A DNA stretch of 64,000 bases from Nicotiana tabacum (GCF_000715075.1 NC_134097.1:128400997-128464996), one strand, 5' to 3'. Positions 1-12,269 are shown, numbered from the stretch's first letter. Notes: generated by a model not told the origin, from the letters alone. Translations and numbers: made by a program.

Positions 1-103
1 CAATCTCACACATAACTCCAAAATCAATTAAGCCCAAAACCCATTCCACCATCAAATCCCAATATAATTAGAACCCCAAACCAATCCCAAGCCCAGATGA
101 ATA
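1..103 (+). repeat. Left remnant of a diverged Ogre-family LTR
   Basis: This A/C-rich stretch is full of 'agcccaaaaccc', 'accccaaaccaa' and 'aagcccag' words. It resembles the part of the intact Ogre LTRs near 38960-39050 and 13090-13180 that carries 'ggcccaaaaccc' and 'ccccagcccaaacc'. It probably continues at 3195 on the far side of the inserted 104-3194 element. The call rests on word-level similarity only. Confidence 0.35.
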
Positions 104-478
104 TGTTGTGAACCAACCTTACTTGGTAAGGAATTATGGGCCAGAAATGAGGAACGAGGCCGACTCAGTTGGAACTATTGGGACAAGAGCTAAAGTCCCA
201 ATAATTGAACAACCAAACAGAATACTACTACGTTATATTTGGGATCCAGGGGGAGATACGGGGCAGGTATGTTGTTGAATGAAATGTTTGCTTCTCCTCA
301 TCTTCCTTCTCTAATGTCTGTATCATCTCATCCACATTCTTAGTCTGGGCTTCTCCTCCCTTCTTCTCTATTCTGTGTATTTCAGTTTAGTATCTCTAAT
401 TTCTTTAATAGTTTGAGTTGAGTTGTAATTTCCTGTCACTGCTGAAGTAATAGAAGTGTTGAAAAATTGGTTGTTACA
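104..478 (+). repeat. 5' LTR of the 3.1-kb element
   Basis: It is 375 bp, the same length as the 3' copy at 2820-3194. It begins TGTTGTGAACC and ends TTGTTACA. The two copies differ by scattered substitutions and small indels, so the insertion is not very recent. Confidence 0.92.
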
Positions 479-499
479 TTGGTGCTTTTATCCAGAGGT
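479..499 (+). other. Putative primer-binding site
   Basis: The sequence TTGGTGCTTTTATCCAGAGG lies directly after the 5' LTR, as expected for a tRNA primer site. Similar 'TTGGTGCTTTCAT' starts follow LTRs of other plant Ty3/gypsy elements. I cannot assign the tRNA from sequence alone. Confidence 0.55.
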
Positions 500-504
500 T
501 TTCA

Positions 505-915
505 ATGGAGGACCAAAAACTCAAGCTCAAGGCTCTCATTGATGCATCTGTGAAGGGAGTGACAAATTCATTTTCCAAGGATATCGTTGAGATTCGGTGT
601 ATGTTACAAGATGTGGTGGGGAAAATGACACCGACCGCTTCTCAGTCTCGCTTTGGGTTGGGTTCGTCCATGAAAGCTATGTCGGTGAAAATACCCAGAT
701 TCAGTGGTGATGATCCAGCGGCATGGGTATTTCAGGTAGAACAATATTTCACACGCTATAACATTTTTTCAGATCATAAATTGTCATTGGCTTCTTTATA
801 TTTGGATGGTGAGGTTTTGGATTGGTATTGTTAGTTATATCGAAACAAACAGCTAGCGGACTGAGACCATTTCGTGGAAAAATTGTTTATTCATTACAGA
901 ACTCGGAGTCGGGAA
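505..915 (+). pseudogene. Truncated Ty3/gypsy gag
   Basis: The ATG at 505 opens a 109-codon frame containing 'IPRFSGDDPAAWVFQVEQYF' followed by 'LSLASLYLDGEVLDWYC'. This is the hallmark start of the retrotransposon gag domain (PF03732 type) in plant Ty3/gypsy elements. The frame is closed by TAG at 832-834 and again by TGA at 862-864, but gag-like residues ('DHFVEKLFIHYRTRS') continue in the same frame to about 915. The rest of gag, including the zinc knuckle, is missing. Gag would form the virus-like particle; this copy can supply at most an N-terminal fragment. Confidence 0.8.
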
Positions 916-2586
916 GCACCTGACAGGTGTTTAGCCTTTCTCCTGAAGCTTACCACAGTGGACTATTGTCCAGCACGAGCTGTAGCTATTCCGCCTTGGA
1001 GCGCCATGGCCAAATTGCCCTCGCCTCAATATTGGAATCCACAATCAAGCCACAACAATTTGAACTCTAACTACGAGGTGTTTGGGAAAAATCCGGATAG
1101 GGAAACTGATAATATTGTAGATGATAAAACAACAATACCAATAGCTGATGCTACTAAAGCAGAGGGTGAGGATGAAGATGCAGTGGTACAAGTCAAAATT
1201 GATGATGGCACTTAAGTTTTGCTAACTCAAGCAAAAGAGAAGACGGGCAGTTCGGGTTTGGATGACAACGAAGAGGATTTCCTGCCTCTTGTTATTGAAG
1301 TTGGGGATACACGTTCCCCAAGAGATACATCACGGAGGTACGTTATTGCAACTTCTCTTGGTTGTGGCTCTATTAAACAGAAAATTGAAATTGTGTCATT
1401 TGAAGACATGTATCTTGCTGAATTTTTCATGGAGCCTGAGACTATTGAGGATCTATGTCTTGATAAATTTTTTATAGAGAATGAGGATAGCATTCCAACA
1501 AGTGACAAGACTTCAGATGAAATAATTCCCGATGTTGAGCATGGGAAATCTACGATGGGATTCATTGATCGCCATAATTTGAGTCGATATCCATTTGACT
1601 GTGGTGCTAATTTCTTTATTCTCACCATTCCCATAACTGCGAGGGATCATTGTGTATGGGATTCAGGAATTAGTTCCAAGTTCAGGGCTTTAGCGGGTTT
1701 TACAGAGAACAGGGAGGCACATAAACTTTTTGAAGAAGCTAGAAAAAGAAGGAGCTATTTATTTGCAAATTTGTATGCATGGGAGCATGTAGGTGGAGTT
1801 GCAAGGGGTGTTGAATGTAGTTGTAATTTTAGAAATTCACATGCATCATACAAGCTATTGAGTGAGTCTATAACGTTTTCATTCCTGTGTTCTTTTGATA
1901 GTGTTCCTACATATATTGAAGAGCAATACATAATTGATCAGTTTAGGCATTTACAGAGCGGAAAGGCTCTTGAGCTTAGTATGTTATACCCTGATATAGC
2001 ATCCAAGCTGGTGATTTGCGTTAATGAACTTGTAGCTACTGCCCTAGTTAAAATGTATACCAACAATGCTCAACTGGACAGTGCCGAGATGCTATTCTCT
2101 AAGACTGGATATGAGGATAAGATTATTGTCATTTATGCTACATTTTGTATATGGATGAACCAGAGGCAAAAGCGAGTGATTATGGATTTTGTCCAATTTA
2201 TTTCTCCAAAAGAACTACGTTGTGCAATAATTAGTGAGCATGTAACTGGCTCATCCTTATTGAGTTTGAATTTTTGGAAAATGAGATTTATACATGCACC
2301 TACTATTTGGAGTAGATATTTGTTAGATATACACCAAGTTCCTCTATTTCTATCAAGAACTACTTGTAACAATGTTATGTTTGGGATATGCTATAAACCA
2401 CAGATCTTTTTAAAGGCAATGCAAAATAGTTTCTTGTCCTTCAATTGGTATTTGTTGATGATGGAAAGTATTGTGATCTTTTGTGCACAAAGAGCACTGT
2501 TCAAGAACTCCATAACCAACCTACTTGTTGGGGTTACCAACGCTCTTACTTTGGAGAGAATTGTCCAGGAAGCTCAAGTCAAGTGA
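916..2586 (+). pseudogene. Long ORF of unknown function fused in frame behind gag
   Basis: The frame that starts as gag at 505 runs to the stop at 2584-2586 with only three internal stops (832, 862, 1213). The last 455 codons (1219-2583) are fully open. The protein is not pol: there is no protease D[ST]G, RT or integrase motif. It opens with acidic, Asp/Glu-rich sequence (codons from about 1090-1560). A central stretch near 1950-2130 ('ATALVKMYTNNAQLDSAEML') has the A-L-V-x-M-Y ... L-x-x-A-x-x-L-F spacing of a pentatricopeptide (PPR) motif. A second stretch near 1720-1790 (KLFEEARKR ... NLYA) is compatible with the same family. Function unknown; capture of host coding sequence is the leading inference. 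Confidence 0.45.
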
Positions 2587-2819
2587 GACTCTCTAAATGC
2601 CAAGATTGTAGCTTGTTGCCTTATGATTTATGGTGGTATTATGCCAAAGATTGTCAATGTTATAGTGGCCACCATCTCATGTCACGTTGCCATAGATCAC
2701 ATCTTCTCCTTATATTCCCCAGGATACCTTTGTGTAGAGACAATTGACAGGGTGCGCGCTACTAACACCTCTCTTGACTCGAACTTTGAGGACAAGGTTC
2801 TTTTCAAGGACGAGAGTAT
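2587..2819 (+). other. 3' internal region with polypurine tract
   Basis: There is no convincing frame here. The last 40 bases, 'ctttgaggacaaggttc' followed by 'TTCAAGGACGAGAG' (2802-2815), resemble the conserved end of plant Ty3/gypsy internal regions. They provide the purine-rich primer for plus-strand synthesis immediately before the 3' LTR. Confidence 0.55.
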
Positions 2820-3194
2820 TGTTGTGAACCAACCTTACTTGGTAAAGGATTATGGGCCAGAAATGAGGAACGAGGCTGACCCAGTTAGGACTTTTGGGAC
2901 AAGAGCTAAAGGCCAATAATTGAACAACCAAACAGAATACTAGTACGTTATATTTGGGATCCAGGGGGAGATACGGGGCAGGCGTGTTGTTGAATGAAAT
3001 GTCTGCTTCTCCTCATCTTCCTTCTCGAATGTCTGTATCATCTCATCCTCATTCTTAGTCTGAGCTTTTCATCTCTTCTTCTCTATTCTGTGTATTTCAG
3101 TTTAGTATCTCTAATTCCTTTAATAGTTTGAGTTTGAGTTGTAATTTTCTATCACTGTTGAAGTAATAGAAGTGTTGAAAAATTGGTTGTTACA
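2820..3194 (+). repeat. 3' LTR of the 3.1-kb element
   Basis: It is 375 bp and a direct repeat of 104-478, starting TGTTGTGAACC and ending TTGTTACA. It is followed by CAATA, which matches the pentamer before the 5' LTR at four of five positions. Confidence 0.92.
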
Positions 3195-6100
3195 CAATAG
3201 ACTTCATTGTTCCTACCAAAACTAATTTTCTAAACTATGTTTCAGCACCCCACGTGACCCAGCAACCCAACAAACATTAACCCCAAATTAAACTCTTGCC
3301 AATTTCTCCTTCTAGAGGACGTTGTCAATCTTGTCGCCGGCAAACATGCCAACTCTCCTTTCTCGCTTCTTTCTTAAAATTTTCAATTCAAGTTCTTAAT
3401 TTTATTCCTCTTTCCTTCTTTTCTCTTACTTCTTTCCTTAATTCTTCCTCCTCATTAGTGATGGTTCATAACTAATTTGATTTACCTCAATTTGGAGCCA
3501 AGATTTCAGCTCCATGTTTTGGCCACGATGGCCATCGCGCTAGAGGATTCGTACGCTAATCTTTCCATTTCGGCGCCCGTAGGTTCAAATCAATTTGATG
3601 AACTTGGACAGGATATGAGATTTCTCAAATTGAAACTCCAATCTCATTTGATTGCTATGACTCCAATTTTTCCGTGAGCCTCCGGTAGGCATTTGATTTC
3701 TTTCCTTATCCATGTCTGATTTTTAATAGCTGAATTGAAAACCCCCAACGGCTATAAAGATTTCAATTATAAATACTGATGATTTTGGGGGAAAAGAAAA
3801 AAAAAATGCTCAGCTTATCACTACAACTCAGGGATTATACTTTATACCTTACATCTACTGTTTATAGCTCACAATTACACGCTGGGCTTCTGATCACTAT
3901 CTTTATTACTACGATAATTATTATTTAGTCCCTACGTCTCTGCTTTACTAGCTGCAATTCTTTATGGCAAAGTTCGGTTCTTGATACTCGCTTGACACAA
4001 TCTTAACGCGTCGAGCTTGGGTATTTGTTGCTGTTGAAGCTCGGTTCGTGAATCGTTATTTGGATCTTTGGATTTCTTATTAATTTGGCACTTCGCAAAC
4101 TGGTTAGTTTCTTTGTTATGTCAGTTAGGTATGAAGCAGTTGCTTTCGACACTATTCCTTAGTTCCTGTGATGTGGTAGTTATGTGTAGCGTAGTCGTTT
4201 TAATTCGTGTATGCTTGGACTGCTCGAATGCTACAAGCATTCTGCTCGGAAGTGCACAGGTCCGTTCCTACTCCCTTTTTCTTAAATCTTTTCCTTCTGT
4301 GTATATATCATATGTGCGGGGCAGCTTGACCCTTTGATTTGATATGTGCCAGATATCATGTTTTGAGATCCACCATGATTGAACTCATCTAATGAATTGA
4401 ATTTCACTTATTTGTGACAAGTTTGAATGTATTCTCTACCACTTAGACACCATGACATTAGGATTACAGTAAATAAAATTGGATTTGAAACTGTTAAATC
4501 TCGTAAGTTTCAAGGCGATCTGATCGCCTCACATGCTTAAGTTGCTTTGTCAAAGTATGTGTACGCTATTTGCTTAAATAATAAAAGAAGTCTGCGATTT
4601 TAATGTCACTAATTTGATGTCTAAATGCTTAACCATCTAGATAACGTGTTGTAGGTTAAAGGGTTAATTCGTGATGAAATTTATGTCTGCATGAACTTCA
4701 ACCTCTGCATGTTTTCTGTAATCTCTGTTGCCTTGAGATGTAGCACATATGATCTCTTAGAATCCACTTTAGAATAGTAAGCATGATAATATGCTTTCGT
4801 GGTAATGAGCGCAGATATATGTTGGGGAATTATTGTGATATTTATTTGGTCATGTTTAAATGATGAGAGTGATTTGAACATATACAAGTCATACTCATAG
4901 GATTAACAAGATAATTTTTTATAAATAAGAAAACTAGATATCATGCTCTTAAGTTGTCCATGTAACAAGAATACTTTTCTGTTAACGTCAATATAATTTG
5001 AATCAATGCTTTCTTTTTCCTTTGCTGGGTTTAAGTTGTTGAAAACATGAACACTTAGATATCATGTTCCTAGGATATCTCTAGGGACTTGACACATTTT
5101 TTTAAACTAATAGAACATGTGGTCACCTAATACACATGTTGTGTGCAATTCTGTGCATTTTCCAGCTGGTGTAAGGTCGCAGGATCTCAAGTATTGGACC
5201 AGGATATGGGAATATGGAGTTCAATTGTGTTCACATAGCAACTTTAAGAACTCATTCTATTTCTTAGTCATTTTAAATCCATGGTCTGTAATAGCTCTAA
5301 TAACGGAAGGAGATTTGCCTGCTATTTTTTGTTGTGCTCTCTCTGTTCCTTATTTGCTTTGAGACTTTTTCTTCAATTATATGACATAATTTTATGGTTT
5401 AACCAATTAGCATTTATAGGAATGATTAAGATAAAATTCGATTTGCTTTTTACCGGGTAAAGAAATGATGTTCTAGTTTGAAGCAGTGCATTATGGATCT
5501 TCGAAACAGGACAAGTCTTTTACTATTTAATAAATACTCAAGGCTATATGTGTTAACTCCCCTTTGTCTCTTTTTTTTACTAGATTATAAATAATTGTTT
5601 TGGCCTTGATTCGCCCTTTTAGAAGCTGACCTAATTCCCCCCCCCCCCAAGTATTTGGACTTTATTTCCATCTAATGGGAACTTCTAAATCTATTCTAAA
5701 AGTACATAACTAGAGTCACATATTTGTTGGACTTTGTCCAGTTGTGTTATATTGATCTTTTCTATCTTATTCCAAATTTTATCGCGTTATTTTTAAGATC
5801 TAGTCATTATATTAGCTATCCTATTGTATCGGCCTACTTTCTTCCATAATTTTATACAATTGCGTTATACTTGGTTAAAATAACAAAAATTTCCATTTTC
5901 GTGAGCCATACTTTCTACAACTAACTAATTGCTTAATTAATTCGGAGGCCAACATGAGCCCTTACTTGCCTTATGTGTTATTTGTTTAAGTCCTAATGTG
6001 CTCTCTCTTATGTGACGCTAATAAGAATAGAAACAGAAACTTGAGATTTTCTTTACGTCTAGAACCATCCCTTTAGAATAGTGTCCAAAGCCTCCTGGAC

Positions 6101-6690
6101 TATAGGAAAGGACAGGTAGTTTTGAATTAAGACGTGATTTTGAATTAATTCGTGCGCTCCTAAGTTATCAACTTAAAGATAGTAAAGAGGGTAGCAAACA
6201 TGATACACAAATTGCCCGAATAACTATTGCACTTTTGGCTATAAAAGTCTTTGCAAACTTTGCACGGGAGTTGATCCATCAGGCTTAAAAATTTAGGTCC
6301 CCCTTTTATGTAATTAAGTAGGCTTTCTACGATTTACAATCCTTATATTTTTGTCATGCATGGTTTTAAGTAATTGCTTTTTAAATTGGTGTATATACTT
6401 GATCATTTAGGATTAATTCACAACTTAGTAATCTACATCCTAGTTTAATTCAATAATTCCACATAGTGTAAATTCGGTCGGAAACCACAGTTGTGGACCT
6501 CGAAGAGTGCCTAACACCTTCTCGTCCTTACCCGATCTTTGGTGACGCAACTAGTTAAATCAAAATTATCTGCAAATAGGTGCCCTAATGCACCTTAAAA
6601 TTGTTAGGTGGCGACTCTTCTCTTTTAATACCCATTTAAAAGAGTTGTCACATGTCTAAGCCCGCTTTCGCGAGAAAACGGGGCGCGACA
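3195..6690 (+). repeat. Diverged Ogre-family LTR, 3' portion
   Basis: The last 230 bases closely parallel the ends of the LTRs at 17176 and 42621: 'cctcgaagagtgcctaacacc', 'gatctttggtgacgcaa', 'gttaggtggcgactc', 'aaaagagttgtcacatgtc' and the terminal 'ggggcgcgaca' at 6680-6690. Further upstream, 'aactggttagtttct' (about 4100), 'ggaggccaacatgagcc' (about 5945) and 'ccaaagcctcctggac' (about 6088) also match those LTRs in order. A possible TATA box (GGCTATAAAG) lies at about 3752. The region is much more diverged than the two LTRs of the intact Ogre. No primer site follows 6690. The short ORFs inside (for example 3477-3677 and 4068-4337) look fortuitous. Confidence 0.6.
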
Positions 6691-9410
6691 AATGTGTAAT
6701 GTAGGAGCACGTCAAACGAATAGCAAACAAGGCAATTAAATCCTATAGGCAAGTTTTTTTTACCTGTTCATGCAAGAATTAGAATACTCAAACCCTCCTT
6801 TCACTAATTTCCCCATCATCCGATTTTACAAGTTATTACAGACCATATTGAACAATCATAGGTCCAATTACAAATATAAAATAACCCAGTAACATCAGGC
6901 CTTCAAATAGGCTTAGAACTTCACACGGATAGCAGGCCTAAACTCCAGGTTCGGATAGTGTATGTTTGACCTCCAGTACCAAAATCAAGCCCAACATACC
7001 AAGCCCAAACGACTGCCTCACTTACCCATTGGGACACCAAACTGGCCTTACTGATAATACGAGTAACAAACTATGTGAAGGATCAATTGAGCAACTTTGA
7101 AATCTAAGCACTTAGCCCTTAAGGCAGTAAAGAATAGAGGTTTCCAAACTAGAGGCATACAAATAGGATTACACAAAAGTCTCAGCAAGCATAAGCGTAC
7201 AGATGTTATACTTCCCAAAAAACAAGTTAAGATAGTGCACCAAAGTTAAACAGTGTTCCCACATAAAACATGGTCCATAATTAACCTAAAGGTACTTTAG
7301 ACCTAAGAATCTTAGTTATGGAAGTCTAACAGAGACATAGTCAGGAGAACAACAATAACAACATGATAGTAGGCATGATCCACGACAACTTAACATGCAG
7401 AGTATACACAAGGGTTCTAGAATCTGAAGAACTCATGATAGGAAGACATTTGACTTAGTTAATGGAAAAGACATACTTAGAAGTTTTAGGCAAACACCAA
7501 AGAATGCAGGATTGAACAAACTCACAGTATAGTTCTCAGCCACAGAGCAACATGTATGACTAGAACATTTAGACAACAATAAGCTCATAATGTCCATATA
7601 AGCATAAAATGGAAAAATAGTGGAGTAAACTTAAAGGATGCATCAAAAGAAATTTGTTAGAACAAGTTATGAGCAAAAATTAATCCCTTAAGGGTTTCAA
7701 TACAAGGATCTCAGGCAAGGCATGAGCAAAGACTCGCAACAAACAATAGGTGACCTGAACAGCAGAGCAGGTTACGAAATTACTCAAACTGAACCTAACT
7801 AACATATATTAAAATCTAGACAGGCTGCGACACCAAGAAATTCAAGACTGCATAATAGCTTCAAAAGCAAGTAGGATTGCAAATTAAAATAACACAATAC
7901 TAAAGCCATATTGGCTCACAAAGATCAATCAACATGAACATACATAACACTGAATGCAAGCAAAAGAAAAATAGGATTGCAAGATTTGAGGTACTCATCA
8001 GTTTATAAATGAAGAAGTAAGTAAAAGAGGGAATCAAGTGTCGGGGGTGATTCGATCAGCAGTAATAGAGAAAGAAAAGCAGGATTCCCAAAATCTCAGT
8101 GCGTCAGAGTTCCCAAGGGTTTCTAGTGAACCCCAGACAGTGCTCGCACTGAGAAAAGAGAAACAATCGAATTTCGGTGGCCTTGGCTTTCAGCCGGCCA
8201 AGGGCTCAAAATAAAGAATAGTAGAATAAGTGAGGGTGAGAGAGTAATAGCAGTAGTTAATTAATGATCATTGAGAGCTTCAAAGGGAACGAGGAAGGGG
8301 TTTACGTAGTGGCAAATTAGACGAACAAAACAAGGAATGACAGTTGATTAAACACAAAAAGAAAAGAATATATCCTATGCATACTCGAATCAGTAAAGAA
8401 AGCAAGAATTTCAAAGCCTAGTTGGAATCGGACTCAGGGCAAATTGTTCACAAGCCCTAATCACGATGGAATCAATGGAGATATGCCATAAATAAGAAGA
8501 AATTTCCTCTTTCTGAGTGTATAAAACCACAATTGCACTCAGAACCATAGAATCAAAGCCAAATCAGTGAGAATCGAACTTGTCATAAGTATAATGGTAG
8601 CGAAAGTTACCATAAATGAATGATAATAGCAGAAAAAGGTAAGTAGAATTCGCGTATGAACACGTTTGAGCAAGGGCGATGGGGGATCTTTTAGGTCGGG
8701 TAGGGTTTGGTCTCTGAGGGAGAAGAGAGTAGGCGAGGGCGGTTGTGGAGAGATAAGTGGTCTCTAGAGATTGGTCATAGGGATATAAGGCGTTGCCAGG
8801 ATTTTAAAATCGGCAGTGCGGGTCATTTGAAGTGGGTTGCGACCGAGTTTTTTAAAGAGGGCCATTTGTTTTGGGCTGGGGGTGTTGGGCTAATGGTTTG
8901 GGTTGGGGGTGTTGGGCTAATGGTTTGGGCCAGATTTTGGTCCGAAATTAGCCCTATGTTGGACTGTAAATTAAATATACGAAATTTGTTAAAACTAATT
9001 TATAAAAAATAATTAATAAATAATAAAATATTACTCAGACAATAAAATTATTATAAATAATAGATTAACATTATAAAAAATATAAAAATACTATTTTAGC
9101 ATGAATAATGTAATTATATTTAGAATATAGGCTATTATTGTAAAATTATATAAATAGCTCAAAAATACAAATATAATTATATGAAACGAAGTAAAAATAT
9201 TATAAAATATATATGCCGATGTAAATAATAAACTGAATGATTAAGCTATCACAAAGTAATTTGAAAGGGTAATTAATAAATATTTGAACAATTTAAATGC
9301 AAGAAAATCAGTTTTAAAGCCTTAAAACTTATGGAAATATTATAGTAAATACTTATGTGACTCTTGTAAATTGGTGATGATTCAAAAAGGATATCTTGAA
9401 AATATTCGAT
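6691..9410 (-). repeat. Inverted, truncated Ogre-family LTR
   Basis: Read on the minus strand, this follows the Ogre LTR order. The AT-rich block with 'ataatagcctatatt' is at 9110-9150. The 'gcccaa' block with 'gggctaatggtttggg' is at 8880-8935. The segment 'ggccttggctttcagccggccaag' (interrupted here by nothing) at 8180-8205 is the reverse complement of 39843-39865. An 'atcctatagg' word is at 6748. Both LTR ends are missing. The block 8875-8932 carries a local 27-bp tandem duplication. No coding potential is seen across 6691-9390. Confidence 0.6.
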
Positions 9411-10027
9411 GTTAGGCAAAGGGAAAGAGTCCTTCGGACACGCCTTGTTTAGATTCTTATAATCTACACACATCTTAAGCTTATTTTATTTTTAGGCACG
9501 ACTAGTACGTTAGCTAACCAATCCGGGTATTTAACTTACCGGATCGAACCTAGTTTCACAAGTTTAGATACCTCGTCTTTGATGAATGCTTGTTTGATCT
9601 CGTACTATGGCCTTCTCTTCTACTTAACTGGGTGAAACTTTGGATCCAAGCTCAATTTGTGAGTTGTTACCTCCGATGGAATCCCTATCATGTCTAGATG
9701 GGAGTAGGCGAACCAATCGGTATTAGCTTTAAGAAAATCAATAAATTTTTTCCTAAGCTCGGGGGCTAATCCCGTGCCCAGTTATACCTTTCGATCCGAT
9801 AGGTGCTCGATTAATATAACCTACTCCAACCCTCGATCGTCGATTTGGTGGCGTCAGTCTCATTGGGGGCTATGAAAGATCTCAAGATGTTGTAATCATC
9901 CTCATCGTACGCTCCGTGCTCCTTCTATTTTTTCGGCTCGGTTGAGGCCGGTATCATTGATTTCTATTTAGTTTTTTTTCTTTGGTCGGTTCCCTGCTTT
10001 TTGATATTGAAACCGCGGGCACCGGGA
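9411..10027 (-). pseudogene. Tat-lineage reverse transcriptase, N-terminal fragment
   Basis: On the minus strand, 9420-9473 reads 'MCVDYKNLNKACPKDSFPLP', the conserved RT segment of Tat/Athila-type Ty3/gypsy elements. Upstream (9480-9640) degraded but recognisable residues of the preceding 'IRDE...WLANVV' segment remain, broken by stops and frameshifts. 9641-10027 should hold the protease-RT linker, but I see only decayed frames. RT copies the element RNA into DNA; this copy ends before its catalytic Y-x-D-D box, where inverted LTR sequence begins. It belongs to the same element as the PR and gag fragments to its right. Confidence 0.65.
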
Positions 10028-10548
10028 TTACTTCATCGACAATGAAATTTCCTTTACAGTCAACTGTTCTCTGTAGACTGTTTTGTCTCCTTTAGGAGTG
10101 GGAAATTTTAGTGCTTGATGTAAGTTCGAAGGCACCGCTCTCATGTATTGAACCCATGGCCTTCTGAAAAAGGCAATGTACCTCATATCCTCTTCGATCA
10201 CGTAGAACTTTGTTTCTTGGGTGGTCCTCGTAGTGTTTACCGGTAAATTTATCTCACCCTTCATGGTCTCGCATGCAATGTTGAATCCTTCAATACCCGG
10301 ACTGCCGGTACGATTTGATCCTGCAACCGTGGTTGTTCTATAACCCTCGATCTTATGATGTTAGCCAAGCTACCTGGATCAATCAACACACGTTTAACGC
10401 GAGATTTATTGATAAGTACGGATATTACTAGTGCATTATTGTGAGACTGGACGATGTTCTTGGCGTCTTCATCGCTGAACGAGATGGCTCCTTCGGGGAC
10501 GTAATCCCGTTTTTCTCTCGTGATAGAAACTTTGGTACGTTTTATCAT
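10028..10548 (-). pseudogene. Tat-lineage aspartic protease and PR-RT linker
   Basis: Two overlapping minus-strand frames cover it. The upstream one (10548-10261) has 'ALVISVLINKSRVKRVLIDP' followed by GSLANII, which carries the protease active-site triad in the DPG form typical of this lineage. The downstream one (10264-10028) has 'FYVIEEDMRYIAFFRRPWVQ' and 'MRAVPSNLHQALKFPTP', the conserved segment between protease and RT ('GRPW...AVPSTLHQ' in relatives). The frame changes at about 10262. The protease would cut Gag-Pol inside the particle. Confidence 0.7.
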
Positions 10549-10659
10549 TGGCCATTAGGAGACATCAACTCCCCCAATGATCATGTTGATTACATCTTAT
10601 TCGACCTATTTGTTGGCGTCCTTGTTTCTGAAATGGTTTTTGGCTCGCTCGCTTAGGAA

Positions 10660-12269
10660 TTCTCGAAGGTTCCATTGTTGAACAATCGAGCTACTTCTTC
10701 TCTTAGCTGTTAGGAATCTTCAGTCCTATGACCTTGAGTACCGTGGTATACTTGCAGCATCCACGTTAAAATTATACTTTGAGGGGGGATTGGACTGCAG
10801 TGGTCCGGGCCACTTAGTCTCTTTGGTGCTTCCTATGGCCGACACTATACTTTCAACATCCATGTTGAAATTACACTCCGAGCGACTCTGTGCTTCCCTA
10901 CTCCCGAGCGACCTATCAAACCTGCTATTGCTCATCAGGCCCCGATTGCTCGATCCTCGATCATTTCTCTTGTCGTTCCTTATTAGGTGGTGCCCAAATC
11001 GGTTTCCCCTCTGATCCGCGTCGTATGGCTGGTATCAATCTCGGACCAGCCTCGACTCTTAATCGATGATTCTTTTAGACCTGTCATCGGTTTTGATGGG
11101 GTAAACATACCCCGAAAGGGCCCCGAGTTGGTCATCCTCGACTCTAATATTCGATTGATACCTATTATGGGCATCAGCCTCGGTGATTTCCGGGTACTGT
11201 ACCAAGTTTTGCTTTAGCTGCTGAGAGCCTCAGAACTTCGGGGGTTGAGCCCTTGAGTAAATGCTTGAACAACCCAATCATCTACGACCGGGGATAGATT
11301 GGTTTGTTCTTTCTGGAACCTCGACACGAACTACCTAAGCATCTCTTTAACCCTCTACATGACCTTTAAAAGGTTAAACTTCCTTGTCTCGACCTTGATG
11401 ACACTGGCATGGGCCTTTACGAAAGCATCTGCAAGCATAGCAAATGAGTCAATAGAATTCGGAGGCAAGTTGTGATACCATATTATTGTTCCTTTGGACA
11501 AGGTTTTCCCAAATTTTTTCAGCAATACTGACTCAATTTCGTCATCTTCCAGGTCATTCTGTTTCATTGCGCATGTATATGAGGTTACATGCTCATTTGG
11601 ATCTATGGTCCCATTATACTTGGGAATGTCGCGCATTCAAAACCTCTTCAGGATCGGCTTCAGTGCCGCGCTCGGGGGGCAAGGCTTCTGAATGAACTTT
11701 TTGGATTCCGGCCCCTTAAATATCGATTGTGCTCTCAGGATCTGATCGACCCCAGAGTATTATGTTTCCACCTTATTGTCATCGGCCTTTTATCTTTTTC
11801 TCTCCAGACTCCACCCGTTTTGTCAATACTTCGAGCATCTTCATCACCTCGAAAGTTTCTCTAGGTCCGAATTCACTCGATTCTACGGCAACTTGTTCAT
11901 CCATTCGACTATTTTCCTAGGACTGCTCGAGCTCAACCATGTTAGGGGCGTGACTCTGGTTCTGTAACTGTGCTATCACCGCTTGCTGAGATTGCAACAT
12001 TTCGAAAATCAACTGCAGGCTCACCCCATCACCTTTATCTTTGGGTGCCTCTCGAGCCGCTGGTTGGGGTCCCTCGCGGATGTTGTTTTCGAGATTAGTC
12101 GATAGATTGATGTTGATGGCAACTTGTGAGTTAGCATTGACAAGGTCAGCAACTGGGACACCATTGGGATCAGCAGGGACACATCATTGTTAGGTATCAC
12201 ATTATTGTTCTCGGCATGATAGCTTAACTCAGCGTCAACGTTCAAGTGAGCAGACTGAGAATTTAACAT
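10660..12269 (-). pseudogene. Tat-lineage gag, minus-strand element
   Basis: The frame starts at about 12269. The clearest domain is 11636-11355 ('YNGTIDPNEHVTSYTCAMKQ' ... 'LPPNSIDSFAMLADAFVKAH'), the retrotransposon gag domain. It is closely similar in order and wording to the plus-strand gag at 44900-45160. A zinc-knuckle remnant (YHGTQGHRTED, with Cys positions lost) lies at about 10755-10700. Stops and frameshifts separate the pieces. Gag is the particle protein. Several short plus-strand ORFs here are shadows. Confidence 0.7.

Larger units (their letters stand above)
104..3194 (+). mobile_element. Short-LTR Ty3/gypsy element with gag remnant and non-pol ORF
   Basis: Two 375-bp direct repeats (104-478 and 2820-3194) start TGTTGTGAACC and end GGTTGTTACA, so they are LTRs with TG...CA ends. 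The flanking pentamers are GAATA (99-103) and CAATA (3195-3199), a target duplication with one mismatch. A primer-site-like stretch follows the 5' LTR and a purine-rich tract precedes the 3' LTR. The interior is only 2.3 kb and holds the start of a Ty3/gypsy gag and then a long ORF without protease, RT, RNase H or integrase. The element is therefore non-autonomous and must have moved using proteins supplied in trans. Confidence 0.9.

Noticed and set aside
3477..4337. Possible host gene exons (66- and 89-codon ORFs)
   Set aside because: They lie in sequence collinear with Ogre-family LTRs, have no recognisable domain, no splice context I could support and biased AT-rich composition.
8707..9012. 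101-codon plus-strand ORF rich in Gly/Trp
   Set aside because: It is the reverse complement of the 'cccaaaccagattagccc' block of the Ogre LTR; the repetitive protein reflects a local 27-bp duplication.
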